Assembly: GCF_004118675.1 (NCBI RefSeq)
Contig: NZ_SDHZ01000001.1
Location: 1,612,001-1,676,000 of the forward strand
Length of the DNA stretch: 64,000 nt
Direction of reading: 5' to 3'
Origin: Filimonas effusa
GTDB taxonomy: Bacteria; Bacteroidota; Bacteroidia; Chitinophagales; Chitinophagaceae
A program made the position numbers and the translations under genes. A model generated the notes under the pieces. It worked only from the letters and a program-made list of their open reading frames with translations. It did not search any database and was not told where the DNA came from. Below are positions 8,509 to 17,726 of this stretch, in pieces (position 1 is the first letter of the stretch; each line of letters opens with the position of its first letter).

Positions 8509-9957
8509 CTACGCTGCAATTGAAAACAAAATAGTAAATAAAGTACCCTTCTTTTCTTCGGACCTTACTTCTATAGTTGCATTATGCGCCTGTAGTATAT
8601 TAAGGGTAGCTACCATGCCCAATCCCATGCCATTACGCTTAGTGGTATAGTAAGGTTCAAACAACCGGCCCAGGCTTTCTGCGGGTATTCCCATGCCATT
8701 GTCCTGGATCTTAACAAGGATAGCATCTTTCCCTCTTTCAGCGGAGAGTGTAATAATGCCGTTGTCATGATCAATAGCCTCTATTGCATTGGTAAGCAGA
8801 TTAAGAAAAGCAGAGGTCATTTTATCGAGATCTATATTTACATAGAGATCTTCCGGAGGCAGCGCCACTTTAATCTGAATTCCTTTCAGGTCCAGCCTGT
8901 CTTTTACTTTTGCCATTGCAGCATAAAATATATCATGAACAGGCCTACGTTGAATATTGATCTCCGTATGCCTCAGAGAATGCAACAACTCGGTGATCAG
9001 GGAATTTATATAACCGGAGTTGCGTGATACAATTTCGGTATAGGTGAGCAGGCTTTCATCGGTGATGAGCTCAACCATCTGGTCGATAGATAAATTAATA
9101 TTGTTGAGCGGGTTTCTCACTTCATGCGCCAGCGTTCTAACAAGCCTGCCTACGGCCGCGAGTTTTTCGGCCTGAAAGAGATTACGTTCACTTTTACGGA
9201 GCTCAGTTATATCGTGCAGGAAGCACTGGAAGAAACGGTCCCCTTTTTCATTGGTAGAGCATGAAATAGATAAAAGTCCTATTTTAATGACGCCATCGGG
9301 AAGAACGAATTCGGTTTCGAGGTCTTTTATTTCCTTGCAGTGTGTAATAATATCGTTGAGTAATGCTTTCTGATGATCGGTAGTTACCAGGTCGGCAATA
9401 GAAAAACTGCCGCCTTCTTCTACAGAGAATCCCAGCATTTCGCGGAACACTGTATTTGTTTGCAGGATCACGCCTGAGCTATCGGCAATAAAGATCGCGT
9501 CTTTTGAGTTTTCAAATACAGTACGGTATTTTGTTTCACTTAAACGAAGAGCAGCGATAACTTTGCTCCGTTCTATTGCATACCTGATGCTTCTGTCGAG
9601 CTTTTCTTCATTCATTTCGCCTTTCACCAGGTAATCGGTAGCGCCGGCTTTCATGGCCATGGCATCGATCTTTGCATTACCTGCACCAGTAAGGAAGATA
9701 AAGGGTGTATCGGAATGAAACTGTGCTGCGTCGGACATCAGATCAAGCCCTGTTTTACCGCCGAGTCTGAAGTCTACAATAAACACGTCGAACTTACCTG
9801 ATTTTACATGAGCAAGGGCATCGTTATAAGAGTAGGCCCAGGTTGTAACCACAGGATAGGAGATCGCCTGCAACATGTCTTTAATGATCATATAATCATC
9901 TTCATCATCGTCTACGATCAGAACCTGTACTGGCATTACATCATTCGTTGCTGGCAT
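8509..9957 (-). CDS. Hybrid receiver-PAS-histidine kinase
   Basis: 482 residues, soluble (no membrane segment). An N-terminal receiver domain (10-125, phospho-acceptor Asp62, Lys112 in YLVKGE) is followed by a PAS sensor (about 140-255, KYRTVFENSKDAIFIAD), then dimerisation/phosphotransfer (His278 in AHEVRNPLNN) and an ATPase domain (N box NLLTNAIEAI, G1 DNGMGIP, G2 GMGLGM). With the receiver in front, the kinase is probably tuned by another kinase, perhaps the one encoded 9 bases upstream. It is the last gene of the rpoN operon and most likely feeds the NtrC-type regulator in it; that partnership is inferred from gene order. Confidence 0.92.
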   Translation of the reverse strand: MPATNDVMPVQVLIVDDDEDDYMIIKDMLQAISYPVVTTWAYSYNDALAHVKSGKFDVFIVDFRLGGKTGLDLMSDAAQFHSDTPFIFLTGAGNAKIDAMAMKAGATDYLVKGEMNEEKLDRSIRYAIERSKVIAALRLSETKYRTVFENSKDAIFIADSSGVILQTNTVFREMLGFSVEEGGSFSIADLVTTDHQKALLNDIITHCKEIKDLETEFVLPDGVIKIGLLSISCSTNEKGDRFFQCFLHDITELRKSERNLFQAEKLAAVGRLVRTLAHEVRNPLNNINLSIDQMVELITDESLLTYTEIVSRNSGYINSLITELLHSLRHTEINIQRRPVHDIFYAAMAKVKDRLDLKGIQIKVALPPEDLYVNIDLDKMTSAFLNLLTNAIEAIDHDNGIITLSAERGKDAILVKIQDNGMGIPAESLGRLFEPYYTTKRNGMGLGMVATLNILQAHNATIEVRSEEKKGTLFTILFSIAA

Positions 9958-9966
9958 TATAATATT

Positions 9967-11160
9967 TTATCTGGTTTCGGGTAATAGAATAATAAAAGAA
10001 GCGCCTTCATCGGGTCTTCCTTCTGCGTAGATAATGCCATTATGCATTTCTACAATTCTTTTGCAGATAGAGAGACCAATACCGGTTCCTTCATATTCTG
10101 CTTTTCCATGAAGCCGCTGGAAGATCTGGAAGATGCGTTGTGCATCGGACTGGTCAAAGCCAATACCATTGTCCTTCACCTCAATCCTTAACACCTGTTT
10201 CTTTTGCAGCAACGGCCATCGGGAAAGCTCTCCGGGCTGCATTTTCCTGGCGGAAATTGTTATCTGTGATTTTACATCCTTACGGCGAAATTTGATGGCG
10301 TTAGACAGCAGGTTATTGAAAAGCTGGTGCATTTGTGAAGCAATAGCTTCTATTTCCGGAAGTTCATTTTCGATGACCACCGCAGCACCGGCTTCTTCGA
10401 TACGCAGGTCCTGGTTACTCACCACCTGTTTTACGATATCGTCGAGCGATACTTTCAGGAATTCATGATTGCTGCCGGTAACACGTGAATATTCAAGCAG
10501 GTTTTCAATGAGTGCTCTCATGACACCTGCGGCCGCCATCATGCGGGACAGGTAGAAATTACCATCATCGCCCAGCACATCTGCATATTTCATATGCAGC
10601 CTTTCTCCAAACGTATTAAACTTACGCAAGGGCTCCTGCAGATCGTGTGAAGCGATATAGGCAAACTCCTCCAGTTCTTTATTAGAGCGGTTGAGCTCCA
10701 TGATCTTTCCCTCCAGGCCCTCCTGGTAAGAACGGAGGTCGGTAATATCGCGGGTGGTACCCACCACGCGTAATAGAGCACCTTTGTTATCGCGGATAAT
10801 ACGTGCATTTGTTTCCAGGGTTTTTATTCTGCCCTGCCGGTCCCTGATGCGGAACTCCCAGCCATAACGCCCGGGATATTCGTTGAACGAAGCATTGATC
10901 TTCTTTGCGCGCTCAATATCTTCAGGAAACATATGACTATAATACAGATCGTGGTTTACCAGCAACGCCGGCTTGTCCTGCACAGGATCGTATCCAAAAA
11001 GCAGATACATACCATCGGACCAGGTAATAACCGGCTTACCAATGGTATAAGACCAGGTTCCAAACTGCAGATACGCCTCATTATCATGCACGTCAATTTC
11101 TTCAAGGGTAAAATGCTCCATGTTGTTCTCAATAAAAGGTAATGCAGTGGGCATAGGCAT
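9967..11160 (-). CDS. PAS-domain sensor histidine kinase, soluble
   Basis: 397 residues without membrane helices. PAS/PAC sensor region at about 30-145 (WEFRIRDRQGRIKTLETNAR followed by VVGTTRDITDL), a short coiled coil (146-165), His172 in IASHDLQEPLRKF, and an ATPase domain with NNLLSNAIKF, DNGIGFD and GTGIGLSICKRIVEMH. The HDLQEPLR form of the H box is common in Bacteroidota PAS kinases. It lies 5 bases after the NtrC-type regulator and 9 bases before the hybrid kinase, so all are co-transcribed with rpoN. The ligand is unknown. Confidence 0.92.
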   Translation of the reverse strand: MPMPTALPFIENNMEHFTLEEIDVHDNEAYLQFGTWSYTIGKPVITWSDGMYLLFGYDPVQDKPALLVNHDLYYSHMFPEDIERAKKINASFNEYPGRYGWEFRIRDRQGRIKTLETNARIIRDNKGALLRVVGTTRDITDLRSYQEGLEGKIMELNRSNKELEEFAYIASHDLQEPLRKFNTFGERLHMKYADVLGDDGNFYLSRMMAAAGVMRALIENLLEYSRVTGSNHEFLKVSLDDIVKQVVSNQDLRIEEAGAAVVIENELPEIEAIASQMHQLFNNLLSNAIKFRRKDVKSQITISARKMQPGELSRWPLLQKKQVLRIEVKDNGIGFDQSDAQRIFQIFQRLHGKAEYEGTGIGLSICKRIVEMHNGIIYAEGRPDEGASFIILLPETR

Positions 11161-11165
11161 CCATA

Positions 11166-12650
11166 TTAACGGTTATTATTGGCATCGAACTGCTTGATCT
11201 TGTTGTACAGGGTTTTCCTGTCTACATTTAATAACCTGGCTGCCTTGCTCTTATTAAAGTTCACCTCTTTCAGCGCCTTCAATATTGTCATATATTCTGC
11301 ATCTGCCGCAGCGTCGCGTAAGCTGTTTTCCCCCAGCGTTTCTTCTCTTTTGGGAATAATTTCTTCATGCGTTTCCCGTGTTTCCTTAGCCGGAGCAGCT
11401 GCTGCTGCATTGCCTTCATCCGCCACATCAAAATTCAGCTTCGCAAAGTTGGTAACTTCAAAAGGCAGCGAAATCAATTCTATATAATCACCATCGGTCA
11501 GCAAGGAAGTACGCTTGATCACGTTCTTGAGTTCGCGCAGGTTGCCGTGCCATATATATTTCTTCAGTACATCTTCTACTTCAGGTGTAAATCCTTTGAT
11601 ATTCTTATTCAGCTCTTCATTCGCCTGATGCAGGAAATGCGTTGCAAACTGAAGCACGTCTTCCCTGCGTTCACGCAATGGCGGTATTTTAATGCTGAAT
11701 TCATTGAAACGGTGAAAGAGGTCTTCACGGAACTTGCCTTTTTTAGCAGCTTCCCACAGTTCTTCGTTACTCGCTACGATAATACGTACGTTGAAATCGA
11801 TGTCTTTGTTACCTCCTACCCTTCTGATCTTACGCTCCTGAACGGCTCTCAGCAAAGACACCTGTATGTCGTAAGAAAGGTTGGCTATTTCATCCAGGAA
11901 AACAGTGCCACCATCGGCCATTTCAAAGATGCCTACCTTTTGTCCAACTGCACCGGTGAAGGAGCCTTTTTCGTGGCCAAACAATTCGCTTCCTGCAAGT
12001 TCGCGTGATAATGCGCCACAGTCAACAGCCACGAACGGGCTTTTAGCCCTCCTGCTTTGCTGGTGTATTTCCTTCGCAAGCACTTCTTTACCACTACCGC
12101 TCTCACCGTAAATGATCACACTGTAATCGGTAGGGGCCACCCTGCGCACCTGTTCCAGTATATTTTTAAACAGCGGGCTTTTGCCTGCAACAAAATTATC
12201 GGAGAGACGAATAGGGTCTTTCGAGTTATCGGCAGACTGGTTTCTTGCGGCAAGCGTACCTTCGGTTACAGGCTGATGTGCTGCTCCGGCTCCTGTACGC
12301 AAGGCCTTTTCTATAGTAAGCAAAATTTCATCGGGGAAAAGCGGCTTGGTAACATAATCGAGCGCACCTTTTTTGATAGCGTCAACAGCTGTTTTGATAT
12401 CGCTGTAGGCAGTGATGATAATGACCGGGATGTCGGGATAGTCGTTCTTTATTGAAGTAAGTAATTCTGCACCGGTAACATCCTCCAGTTTATAGTCGCA
12501 AAGTATGAGATGGATCTTATTCCTGAAAAGGCAATTCAATGCTTCTTTACCGGAATGGGCTACCACTACCTCATAATTCTTCTTCTTTAGAAAACGTTCC
12601 AGAAGCAAGCACATGTCTTTGTCATCGTCTACGACGAGAATTTTAGCCAT
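11166..12650 (-). CDS. NtrC-family sigma-54-dependent response regulator
   Basis: 494 residues in the classical three parts. Receiver 1-120 (Asp52 in LILCDYKLED). AAA+ activator domain about 155-390 with Walker A GESGSGKE, the sigma-54 contact loop as KGSFTGA (GSFTGA in place of GAFTGA), and Walker B GGTVFLDEI. A Fis-type helix-turn-helix lies at the C-terminus (NKSKAARLLNVDRKTLYNK). It would bind enhancer sites and remodel sigma-54 RNA polymerase using ATP. Its gene lies 5 bases downstream of rpoN and 5 bases upstream of a histidine kinase, so sigma factor, activator and sensors are made together. Confidence 0.95.
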   Translation of the reverse strand: MAKILVVDDDKDMCLLLERFLKKKNYEVVVAHSGKEALNCLFRNKIHLILCDYKLEDVTGAELLTSIKNDYPDIPVIIITAYSDIKTAVDAIKKGALDYVTKPLFPDEILLTIEKALRTGAGAAHQPVTEGTLAARNQSADNSKDPIRLSDNFVAGKSPLFKNILEQVRRVAPTDYSVIIYGESGSGKEVLAKEIHQQSRRAKSPFVAVDCGALSRELAGSELFGHEKGSFTGAVGQKVGIFEMADGGTVFLDEIANLSYDIQVSLLRAVQERKIRRVGGNKDIDFNVRIIVASNEELWEAAKKGKFREDLFHRFNEFSIKIPPLRERREDVLQFATHFLHQANEELNKNIKGFTPEVEDVLKKYIWHGNLRELKNVIKRTSLLTDGDYIELISLPFEVTNFAKLNFDVADEGNAAAAAPAKETRETHEEIIPKREETLGENSLRDAAADAEYMTILKALKEVNFNKSKAARLLNVDRKTLYNKIKQFDANNNR

Positions 12651-12655
12651 AATTG

Positions 12656-14074
12656 TTATTTAGGTTGTATAGATGCTGATAATTTCCTTAACTGAGCAAC
12701 AGGCAGTTGTAACTGTTCCCTGTATTTTGTAACCGTTCTGCGGGCAATAACAATACCGTTTTGCCTTAAGATATCGGCCAACTGCTGATCGGTATGCGGT
12801 TGTTGTTTGTTTTCACCGTCGATGATAGCAGCTATTTTATCCCTGATAATCCTGTTGCTTACAACTTCGCCAGCTGTATTATGCACTCCTTCGGAGAACA
12901 AGCGCTTCAGGGATACCATTCCGAATTCTGTTTCTACATATTTATTGGCAGTAGCCCTTGACACGGTGGAAATATCCACGCCCGCTTTATCTGCCACCTG
13001 TTTCAGGATCATTGGTCTTAACTGGTCGGTATCACCAGTTCTGAAATAAGCTTCCTGGAAAGCAACTATGGCTTCCATGATCTTCAGCATTGTAGCCTCT
13101 CTTTGCTGTACAGCACCTATAAACCAACTGGCAGCGGTTGTTTTATTTGAAATGTACTGTTTTGCCTGTTTTTGTTCTTTGGGAGTACTATTTACGTTGG
13201 CGAGTTTATAATCACCAACGCTGAGCCTGCCGCTATAAGGATTGTTAAGGCTTACCACCAAACGGTCATCTTCACTTGTTAAAAACAGATCCGGAATAAT
13301 AAACTGTTTCTTTTCCTGCAACTGATCTGTTGTTACCATAGGATGCGGATTAAAGCGGGTGATATATTGCATCACAATCTGGAATTCTTCTTCGTCTAAT
13401 CCCATCTGGGTTCTTACCTTATCAAAACTGCCTGCGGTAAGCAAGTCGTAGTAGCTCTCCAACAATGTACACGCTTTGCGGCAAACCGGATCTTTCCTGG
13501 TACGCTGTAACTGCAAAAGCAGGCTCTCGCGAACAGATGCGGCGCCTACCCCGGGAGGTTCAAGCGTTTTTACAATATCTATCGCTTTCTGCATGGTGGC
13601 GGTGTCTATAAACCGTTCCACCTGGAAAGAATATTCTTCTGCCAGCGCCTCTGCATCGGCATCGAGCATGCCATGTTCATTGAGCGAGTCTATCACGTAA
13701 TCCCCCGCCTCGTGGATATCGGCATCTGCCTCCACCAGCCGAAGCTGCTTTTTAAGATCTTCTCTGAAATCGACCGTATCTTCCACAGGCTTGTCTACCG
13801 CCGCATTATCGGGCAGATAATTCTGATATTCTGCCTTATAATCCGGGATATCGTCATACATATATTCTTCCAGCCCCTTGAAATCTGCCACAGCCTCCGA
13901 TGATTCCGGACCGGTATCGGTGGCGGGCGCCAGATCGAGTAAAGGGTTTTCTATCAATTCATTTTGTATTCTCATCTCCAATTCCTGCCTGTTCAGATAT
14001 AAAAAATTTAAAAATTGTATTTTTTGTGGCAACACTTTCAACTGCCCCTTCTGTCCTAACTGCTGATGTATCAT
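12656..14074 (-). CDS. rpoN: RNA polymerase sigma-54 factor
   Basis: 472 residues from ATG 14074 (MIHQQLGQKGQLKVLPQKIQ). The open frame continues 16 codons upstream to a TTG, but the activator-binding region I (LEMRIQNELIENPLL) fits the ATG start. An acidic region II (about 60-110) follows, then the core-binding and helix-turn-helix parts, and the diagnostic RpoN box ARRTVTKYREQ near the C-terminus. It heads the operon with the NtrC-type regulator and two kinases. The receiver gene at 14435 diverges from it. Confidence 0.96.
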   Translation of the reverse strand: MIHQQLGQKGQLKVLPQKIQFLNFLYLNRQELEMRIQNELIENPLLDLAPATDTGPESSEAVADFKGLEEYMYDDIPDYKAEYQNYLPDNAAVDKPVEDTVDFREDLKKQLRLVEADADIHEAGDYVIDSLNEHGMLDADAEALAEEYSFQVERFIDTATMQKAIDIVKTLEPPGVGAASVRESLLLQLQRTRKDPVCRKACTLLESYYDLLTAGSFDKVRTQMGLDEEEFQIVMQYITRFNPHPMVTTDQLQEKKQFIIPDLFLTSEDDRLVVSLNNPYSGRLSVGDYKLANVNSTPKEQKQAKQYISNKTTAASWFIGAVQQREATMLKIMEAIVAFQEAYFRTGDTDQLRPMILKQVADKAGVDISTVSRATANKYVETEFGMVSLKRLFSEGVHNTAGEVVSNRIIRDKIAAIIDGENKQQPHTDQQLADILRQNGIVIARRTVTKYREQLQLPVAQLRKLSASIQPK

Positions 14075-14286
14075 AGGGTATTTTTGAAAAGCACGGAATG
14101 AACCTGTAATTGCAATGACCAATCCAAAGATCCTTTACAGAAGAAAAAACACAATCAATTAAAAATCAAACAATTACAATTCAGAAAAAAAAGCGATCCT
14201 GCAACATAACAATAAAATTGTAGAATTGTTTCCACAACGTCATTTTATGCGCATGCGGCTCATTTTAGATGCAATACCAATTGCAG

Positions 14287-14324
14287 ACCCTATTTTTAGG
14301 GAAAATAGAGGGTAGTTTCTACCC
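14287..14324. promoter_or_regulatory. Overlapping palindromes, candidate enhancer for the NtrC-type activator
   Basis: ACCCTATTTT faces AAAATAGAGGGT (one bulge) and directly joins the perfect palindrome GGGTAG-TTT-CTACCC (14310-14324). The palindrome centre lies about 87 bases upstream of the start predicted from the sigma-54 element at 14379, the usual distance for enhancer-binding activators. The assignment is inference. Confidence 0.4.
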
Positions 14325-14378
14325 ATTTGTGTAGAATATTGGGGATATCAACCGCGTCTTACAGATAAGAAATGTTTA

Positions 14379-14394
14379 TGGAATGCATATTGCA
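14379..14394 (+). promoter_or_regulatory. Candidate sigma-54 (-24/-12) promoter
   Basis: TGGAATGCATATTGCA has GG at 14380-14381 and GC at 14392-14393, exactly 10 bases apart, with the TTGCA half intact. It misses the consensus TGGCACG-N4-TTGCA at two positions. Transcription would begin near 14404, about 30 bases before the receiver gene's ATG at 14435. Confidence 0.5.
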
Positions 14395-14434
14395 TGAAGG
14401 TGGATTAGATATTTCTGACGAATTACAATTAGAA

Positions 14435-14785
14435 ATGAAACCTTACCGGATATTGATTATAGATGACGAAGCTGATTTCTGCCTGCTACTAAAAAACTAT
14501 CTGGCAAGATTAGGACATGAGGTAGATACAGCCAATACCCTTCAGGATGGCCTTAACGCTGTTCAATCGTTTTCCCCTGATATTATTTTCCTTGACAACC
14601 ATCTTCCTGATGGTCTCGGCTGGCAACAGGTGCCTTTCATCAAGAAAATCTTCCCTTCCACTCATATCAATCTTATGAGTGCTTATTATACCCATCTTGC
14701 ACACCTGCAGAATTACCCCGATGTAACGTTCATAGAAAAGCCCATTGCTTTAAAAGATATTACCAGGTTGCTCGTCAGGGACTAG
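14435..14785 (+). CDS. Single-domain response regulator (receiver only)
   Basis: 116 residues from ATG 14435 (MKPYRILIIDDEADF), which is where the receiver domain begins; an ATG at 14378 would add residues not typical of the family and lies over the candidate sigma-54 promoter. The phospho-acceptor Asp is in IIFLDNHLPDG, the acidic pair is IDDE, and the conserved Lys is in FIEKPI. There is no output domain, so it probably acts by protein contact or as a phosphate sink. It diverges from rpoN and may be controlled by the products of that operon. Confidence 0.88.
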   Translation: MKPYRILIIDDEADFCLLLKNYLARLGHEVDTANTLQDGLNAVQSFSPDIIFLDNHLPDGLGWQQVPFIKKIFPSTHINLMSAYYTHLAHLQNYPDVTFIEKPIALKDITRLLVRD

Positions 14786-14816
14786 ATATCTACCATCTAT
14801 TCTTTATGTTTGCCTC

Positions 14817-15629
14817 ATGGAGGTAAGAATAGCTTTACTGGATCTATATAACGGGCAGGCGAATGAAGGAATGCGCTGTCTGAGGGCTATTGTAAATGAA
14901 TGGGCCGAAAAAAATAATTTCCAGCTCGTATTGAATGAATACGATGTTCGCAGGAAAATACAACTACCAGGTCTTTCTTACCAGATCTATATTTCTTCCG
15001 GTGGTCCCGGTTCACCGCTTACAACCAATGAGGCCTGGGAAAAGGCCTATTTCAACTGGCTGCATACCGTAGAAACTTACAACTTAAACAGGGACATATT
15101 GCCGGCAAAACATGTATTTCTTATTTGTCATAGCTTTCAGCTGGCATGCCGGCATTATGAATTAGCAACGGTATGCAAACGCCATTCGGAGGCTTTTGGC
15201 GTATTTCCTGTTCATCCTACCGAAGCAGGTAAAAATGATAAGTTACTGGAAGAACTGGCAGATCCTTTTTACGCTATGGACTCCAGACTATACCAGGTGA
15301 TTTCGCCGGACGCTGAGAAGATGAAGAACATGGGAGCAGCAGTTCTTGCCATTGAAAAGGAAAGACCACATGTACCCTACGAGAGGGCATTAATGGCCAT
15401 ACGTTTCAGCCCTTATTGCGTAGGAACGCAGTTTCATCCCGAAGCAGATGCGGAAGGTATGAGCCGCTACCTGCTGCGAAGCGATAAGAAAAAGAAGATC
15501 ATTGAAACGTATGGCCAGGAGAAATGGCAAAGCATGGTGACACAGCTGGATGATCCGGATAAGATCAGGTGGACTTACGATCACCTATTATCTGTATTCC
15601 TGGATCAGGCCATAGCCAATCATCTATAA
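14817..15629 (+). CDS. Class I glutamine amidotransferase-like protein
   Basis: 270 residues with a class I GATase triad: Cys104 in LICHSFQLA, and His207 with Glu209 in GTQFHPEAD. The segment SSGGPGSPL near 60-67 matches the oxyanion-side loop. It resembles stand-alone GMP-synthase-like amidotransferases. The nucleophile elbow is unusual (ICHSFQ where GxCxGxQ is common), so it may be a peptidase-like or divergent member. No synthase partner is adjacent. It starts 31 bases after the receiver gene and its end overlaps the convergent gene by 6 bases. Confidence 0.8.
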   Translation: MEVRIALLDLYNGQANEGMRCLRAIVNEWAEKNNFQLVLNEYDVRRKIQLPGLSYQIYISSGGPGSPLTTNEAWEKAYFNWLHTVETYNLNRDILPAKHVFLICHSFQLACRHYELATVCKRHSEAFGVFPVHPTEAGKNDKLLEELADPFYAMDSRLYQVISPDAEKMKNMGAAVLAIEKERPHVPYERALMAIRFSPYCVGTQFHPEADAEGMSRYLLRSDKKKKIIETYGQEKWQSMVTQLDDPDKIRWTYDHLLSVFLDQAIANHL

Positions 15630-15965
15630 CTCGAAAAGCAATTGCTCTTCATGTCCTCTGGTAGGTATGAGACGGATAAAATTATCATAGTCTTCTTCAT
15701 GCTCGCTGTACATACCGTATGCATCGAGACTATACCCCACCAATCCGTCTTTAGCCTGTATGATGTACAGGATCGACATATCGGAGGGATCGGTCATGCC
15801 TTCGAAACGAAATACTTTGATGATTTCAAGGTCTTCCGGCTGATAGGTTTTGCCTTTGCCGGCTGTGAATCCTTCGGGTTCCAGCCTGAATTCATTGTCC
15901 ATTTTCTTAACCCTTAGTTTTTCCAGGACTTCGCTAAGGGTGGTCATTTCATGAGGTATCTGCAT
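15624..15965 (-). CDS. Small conserved Bacteroidota protein, function unknown
   Basis: 113 residues from ATG 15965 (MQIPHEMTTLSEVLEKL). The pattern of an N-terminal TLSEVLEKL helix, a YQPEDLEI segment, FRFEGMTDPSDMSILYII and a DAYGMYSEHE end matches a small Bacteroidota family. I recall this family being labelled phosphoribosylpyrophosphate synthetase in databases, but it is far too short and has none of the PRPP-binding motifs, so that name should not be trusted. It overlaps the convergent amidotransferase by 6 bases and follows surE by 30 bases. Confidence 0.75.
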   Translation of the reverse strand: MQIPHEMTTLSEVLEKLRVKKMDNEFRLEPEGFTAGKGKTYQPEDLEIIKVFRFEGMTDPSDMSILYIIQAKDGLVGYSLDAYGMYSEHEEDYDNFIRLIPTRGHEEQLLFEL

Positions 15966-15995
15966 ATAGCGTGTTTTTAAAGATAAATGCAAAAG

Positions 15996-16730
15996 CTATA
16001 CCGTTTGCTGCTTCAAGGCTTTGGCCAGTTGTGCTTCGTTTGTAAGATCGAGACGCAGCGGCGTTACGGATACATAACCATTTTCAACTGCATGCCTGTC
16101 GGTTCCCTCTTCTGCTGCCTCAAGCGGCACCACGGTAAACCAGTAATGCTTACGCCCCAGCGGATCGGTTCCCGGCATGATCTTACCATCGTAGAGCCTT
16201 ACAGACTGCCTTGTCCATCGCATCCCTCTGGGCTGTTTTGGAAAATTGATATTTGCCAATGTTAATTCTTTGTTTTCGAGCACCATTTCAAGCGATTTTT
16301 CCACAAAAGGAACAATGGCATCGAACTCTGGCGGCGTATTATCGTATGGCATACTTAACGCAATTCCCGTAACGCCCAGCAATACCGCCTGTTTGGCAGC
16401 GGCCAGTGTTCCGGAATGCCACATACCATTTCCCAGGTTAAGGCCCATATTAATGCCGGAAAGCACCAGATCGGTGGTGTTCCAAAGATGCGTACCCAGT
16501 GCTACGCAATCAGCCGGAGTACCGTTTACTTTATAGGCCGGGATGCCATCAAAATCTACAGGTGATTTACGATAAGAAAGGGGCCTTGTAGCGGTAATAG
16601 CATGTCCCATTGAAGACTGCTCCACATCAGGCGCTACCACTACTACTTCGCCAAATTTAGCCGCCACTGCAGCCAGGCATTTCAGGCCGGGACTATAGAT
16701 CCCATCGTCATTGGTTACCAGTATTCTCAT
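15996..16730 (-). CDS. surE: 5'/3'-nucleotidase SurE
   Basis: Metal-dependent phosphatase that dephosphorylates nucleoside monophosphates, a stationary-phase survival protein in E. coli. 244 residues; the metal-binding N-terminus MRILVTNDDGIYSPG carries the Asp8-Asp9 pair. Ser40 lies in VEQSSMGHAIT, and the Asn-containing motif SGINMGLNLGNGMWHSGT is intact. It is probably followed in the same transcript by the small gene at 15624-15965. Confidence 0.95.
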   Translation of the reverse strand: MRILVTNDDGIYSPGLKCLAAVAAKFGEVVVVAPDVEQSSMGHAITATRPLSYRKSPVDFDGIPAYKVNGTPADCVALGTHLWNTTDLVLSGINMGLNLGNGMWHSGTLAAAKQAVLLGVTGIALSMPYDNTPPEFDAIVPFVEKSLEMVLENKELTLANINFPKQPRGMRWTRQSVRLYDGKIMPGTDPLGRKHYWFTVVPLEAAEEGTDRHAVENGYVSVTPLRLDLTNEAQLAKALKQQTV

Positions 16731-16853
16731 AGATATGTTTTTCGCTGTTACTGTCTGCGATTAGCATTTCTATTATCATGCCATCAAATCCCTGCGATAA
16801 CAGCTGAAAAATGGTACACTTTTAAGGCATATATGGTTATTAATGAATGACCC

Positions 16854-17720
16854 ATGAAAAAAGCACAGTTGCATCATAACCCAGGCGCCGGAGATGAGGG
16901 ACTTAGCGAAGAGGCATTATGCGCCATTTTACGTGAAGAGGGCTTTGAGTGTAGACAATTTGCAACAGAAAATGATTTCATTATTGTTGCCGGTGGCGAT
17001 GGTACGGTTCGCAAAACTGTTAAAGAGTTGCTGGAGCGCGATCATACTGCATCTATCCCTCCCCTGGCATTATTGCCAATGGGTACAGCAAATAATATCG
17101 CCAGGGCTATATCGATAGAAGGCTCTATAAAAGAAATTATCAGGAGCTGGCACCAGCGCCATATGCGTAACTATGACACAGGATCTGTAAAGGGAGTACC
17201 AGGCTCTTTCTTCTTTCTTGAAGGACTTGGATGTGGTGTATTTCCACAGCTTATAAAAAATATGGAGCCTATTGATGACCAGATAGAACATCTGGATACT
17301 CCTGCAAAGCTAAAGACTGCATTGAAAGAATTGCACCGGCTTATTCCTCAATTCGAAGCATTGGACGCCACTCTTCAAATAAATGATATTACTTATAAAG
17401 GACGGTACCTGATGATCGAAATCCTGAATATAAGATCGGTAGGTCCCAATTTATTACTGGCACCCCATGCCGACCCCGGAGACGGCTTTCTGGATGTGAT
17501 ATTAGTTCCCGAAGAAGATCGTTTCAAGCTGGCGCTATATGTAGAAGAGCAATTAAAAGATATTCCTTCCAGGTTTCCGTTCCCTGCAATACAATGCCGG
17601 GAAATGACGCTGGAAATACCTGCCGCTCTTTTACATATAGATGATCAGCTGACTACAATAACGCAGAAAACCAATATACAGATCCTGTTACAACCAGGAA
17701 GGCTATCGTTCCTGGTATAG
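16854..17720 (+). CDS. Diacylglycerol/sphingoid-type lipid kinase family protein
   Basis: 288 residues with a diacylglycerol kinase catalytic domain: the nucleotide-binding motif VAGGDGTVRK near 45-54 and LLPMGTANNIARA near 76-88, with the C-terminal domain ending in the substrate loop DPGDGFLDVILV. Members phosphorylate diacylglycerol or related lipids at the inner face of the membrane. The N-terminal strand is compact (KKAQLHHNPGAGD). Bacteroidota make sphingolipids, so the lipid cannot be decided from sequence. It is a single gene, convergent with a receiver gene 6 bases away. Confidence 0.88.
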   Translation: MKKAQLHHNPGAGDEGLSEEALCAILREEGFECRQFATENDFIIVAGGDGTVRKTVKELLERDHTASIPPLALLPMGTANNIARAISIEGSIKEIIRSWHQRHMRNYDTGSVKGVPGSFFFLEGLGCGVFPQLIKNMEPIDDQIEHLDTPAKLKTALKELHRLIPQFEALDATLQINDITYKGRYLMIEILNIRSVGPNLLLAPHADPGDGFLDVILVPEEDRFKLALYVEEQLKDIPSRFPFPAIQCREMTLEIPAALLHIDDQLTTITQKTNIQILLQPGRLSFLV

Positions 17721-17726
17721 ACCTTT

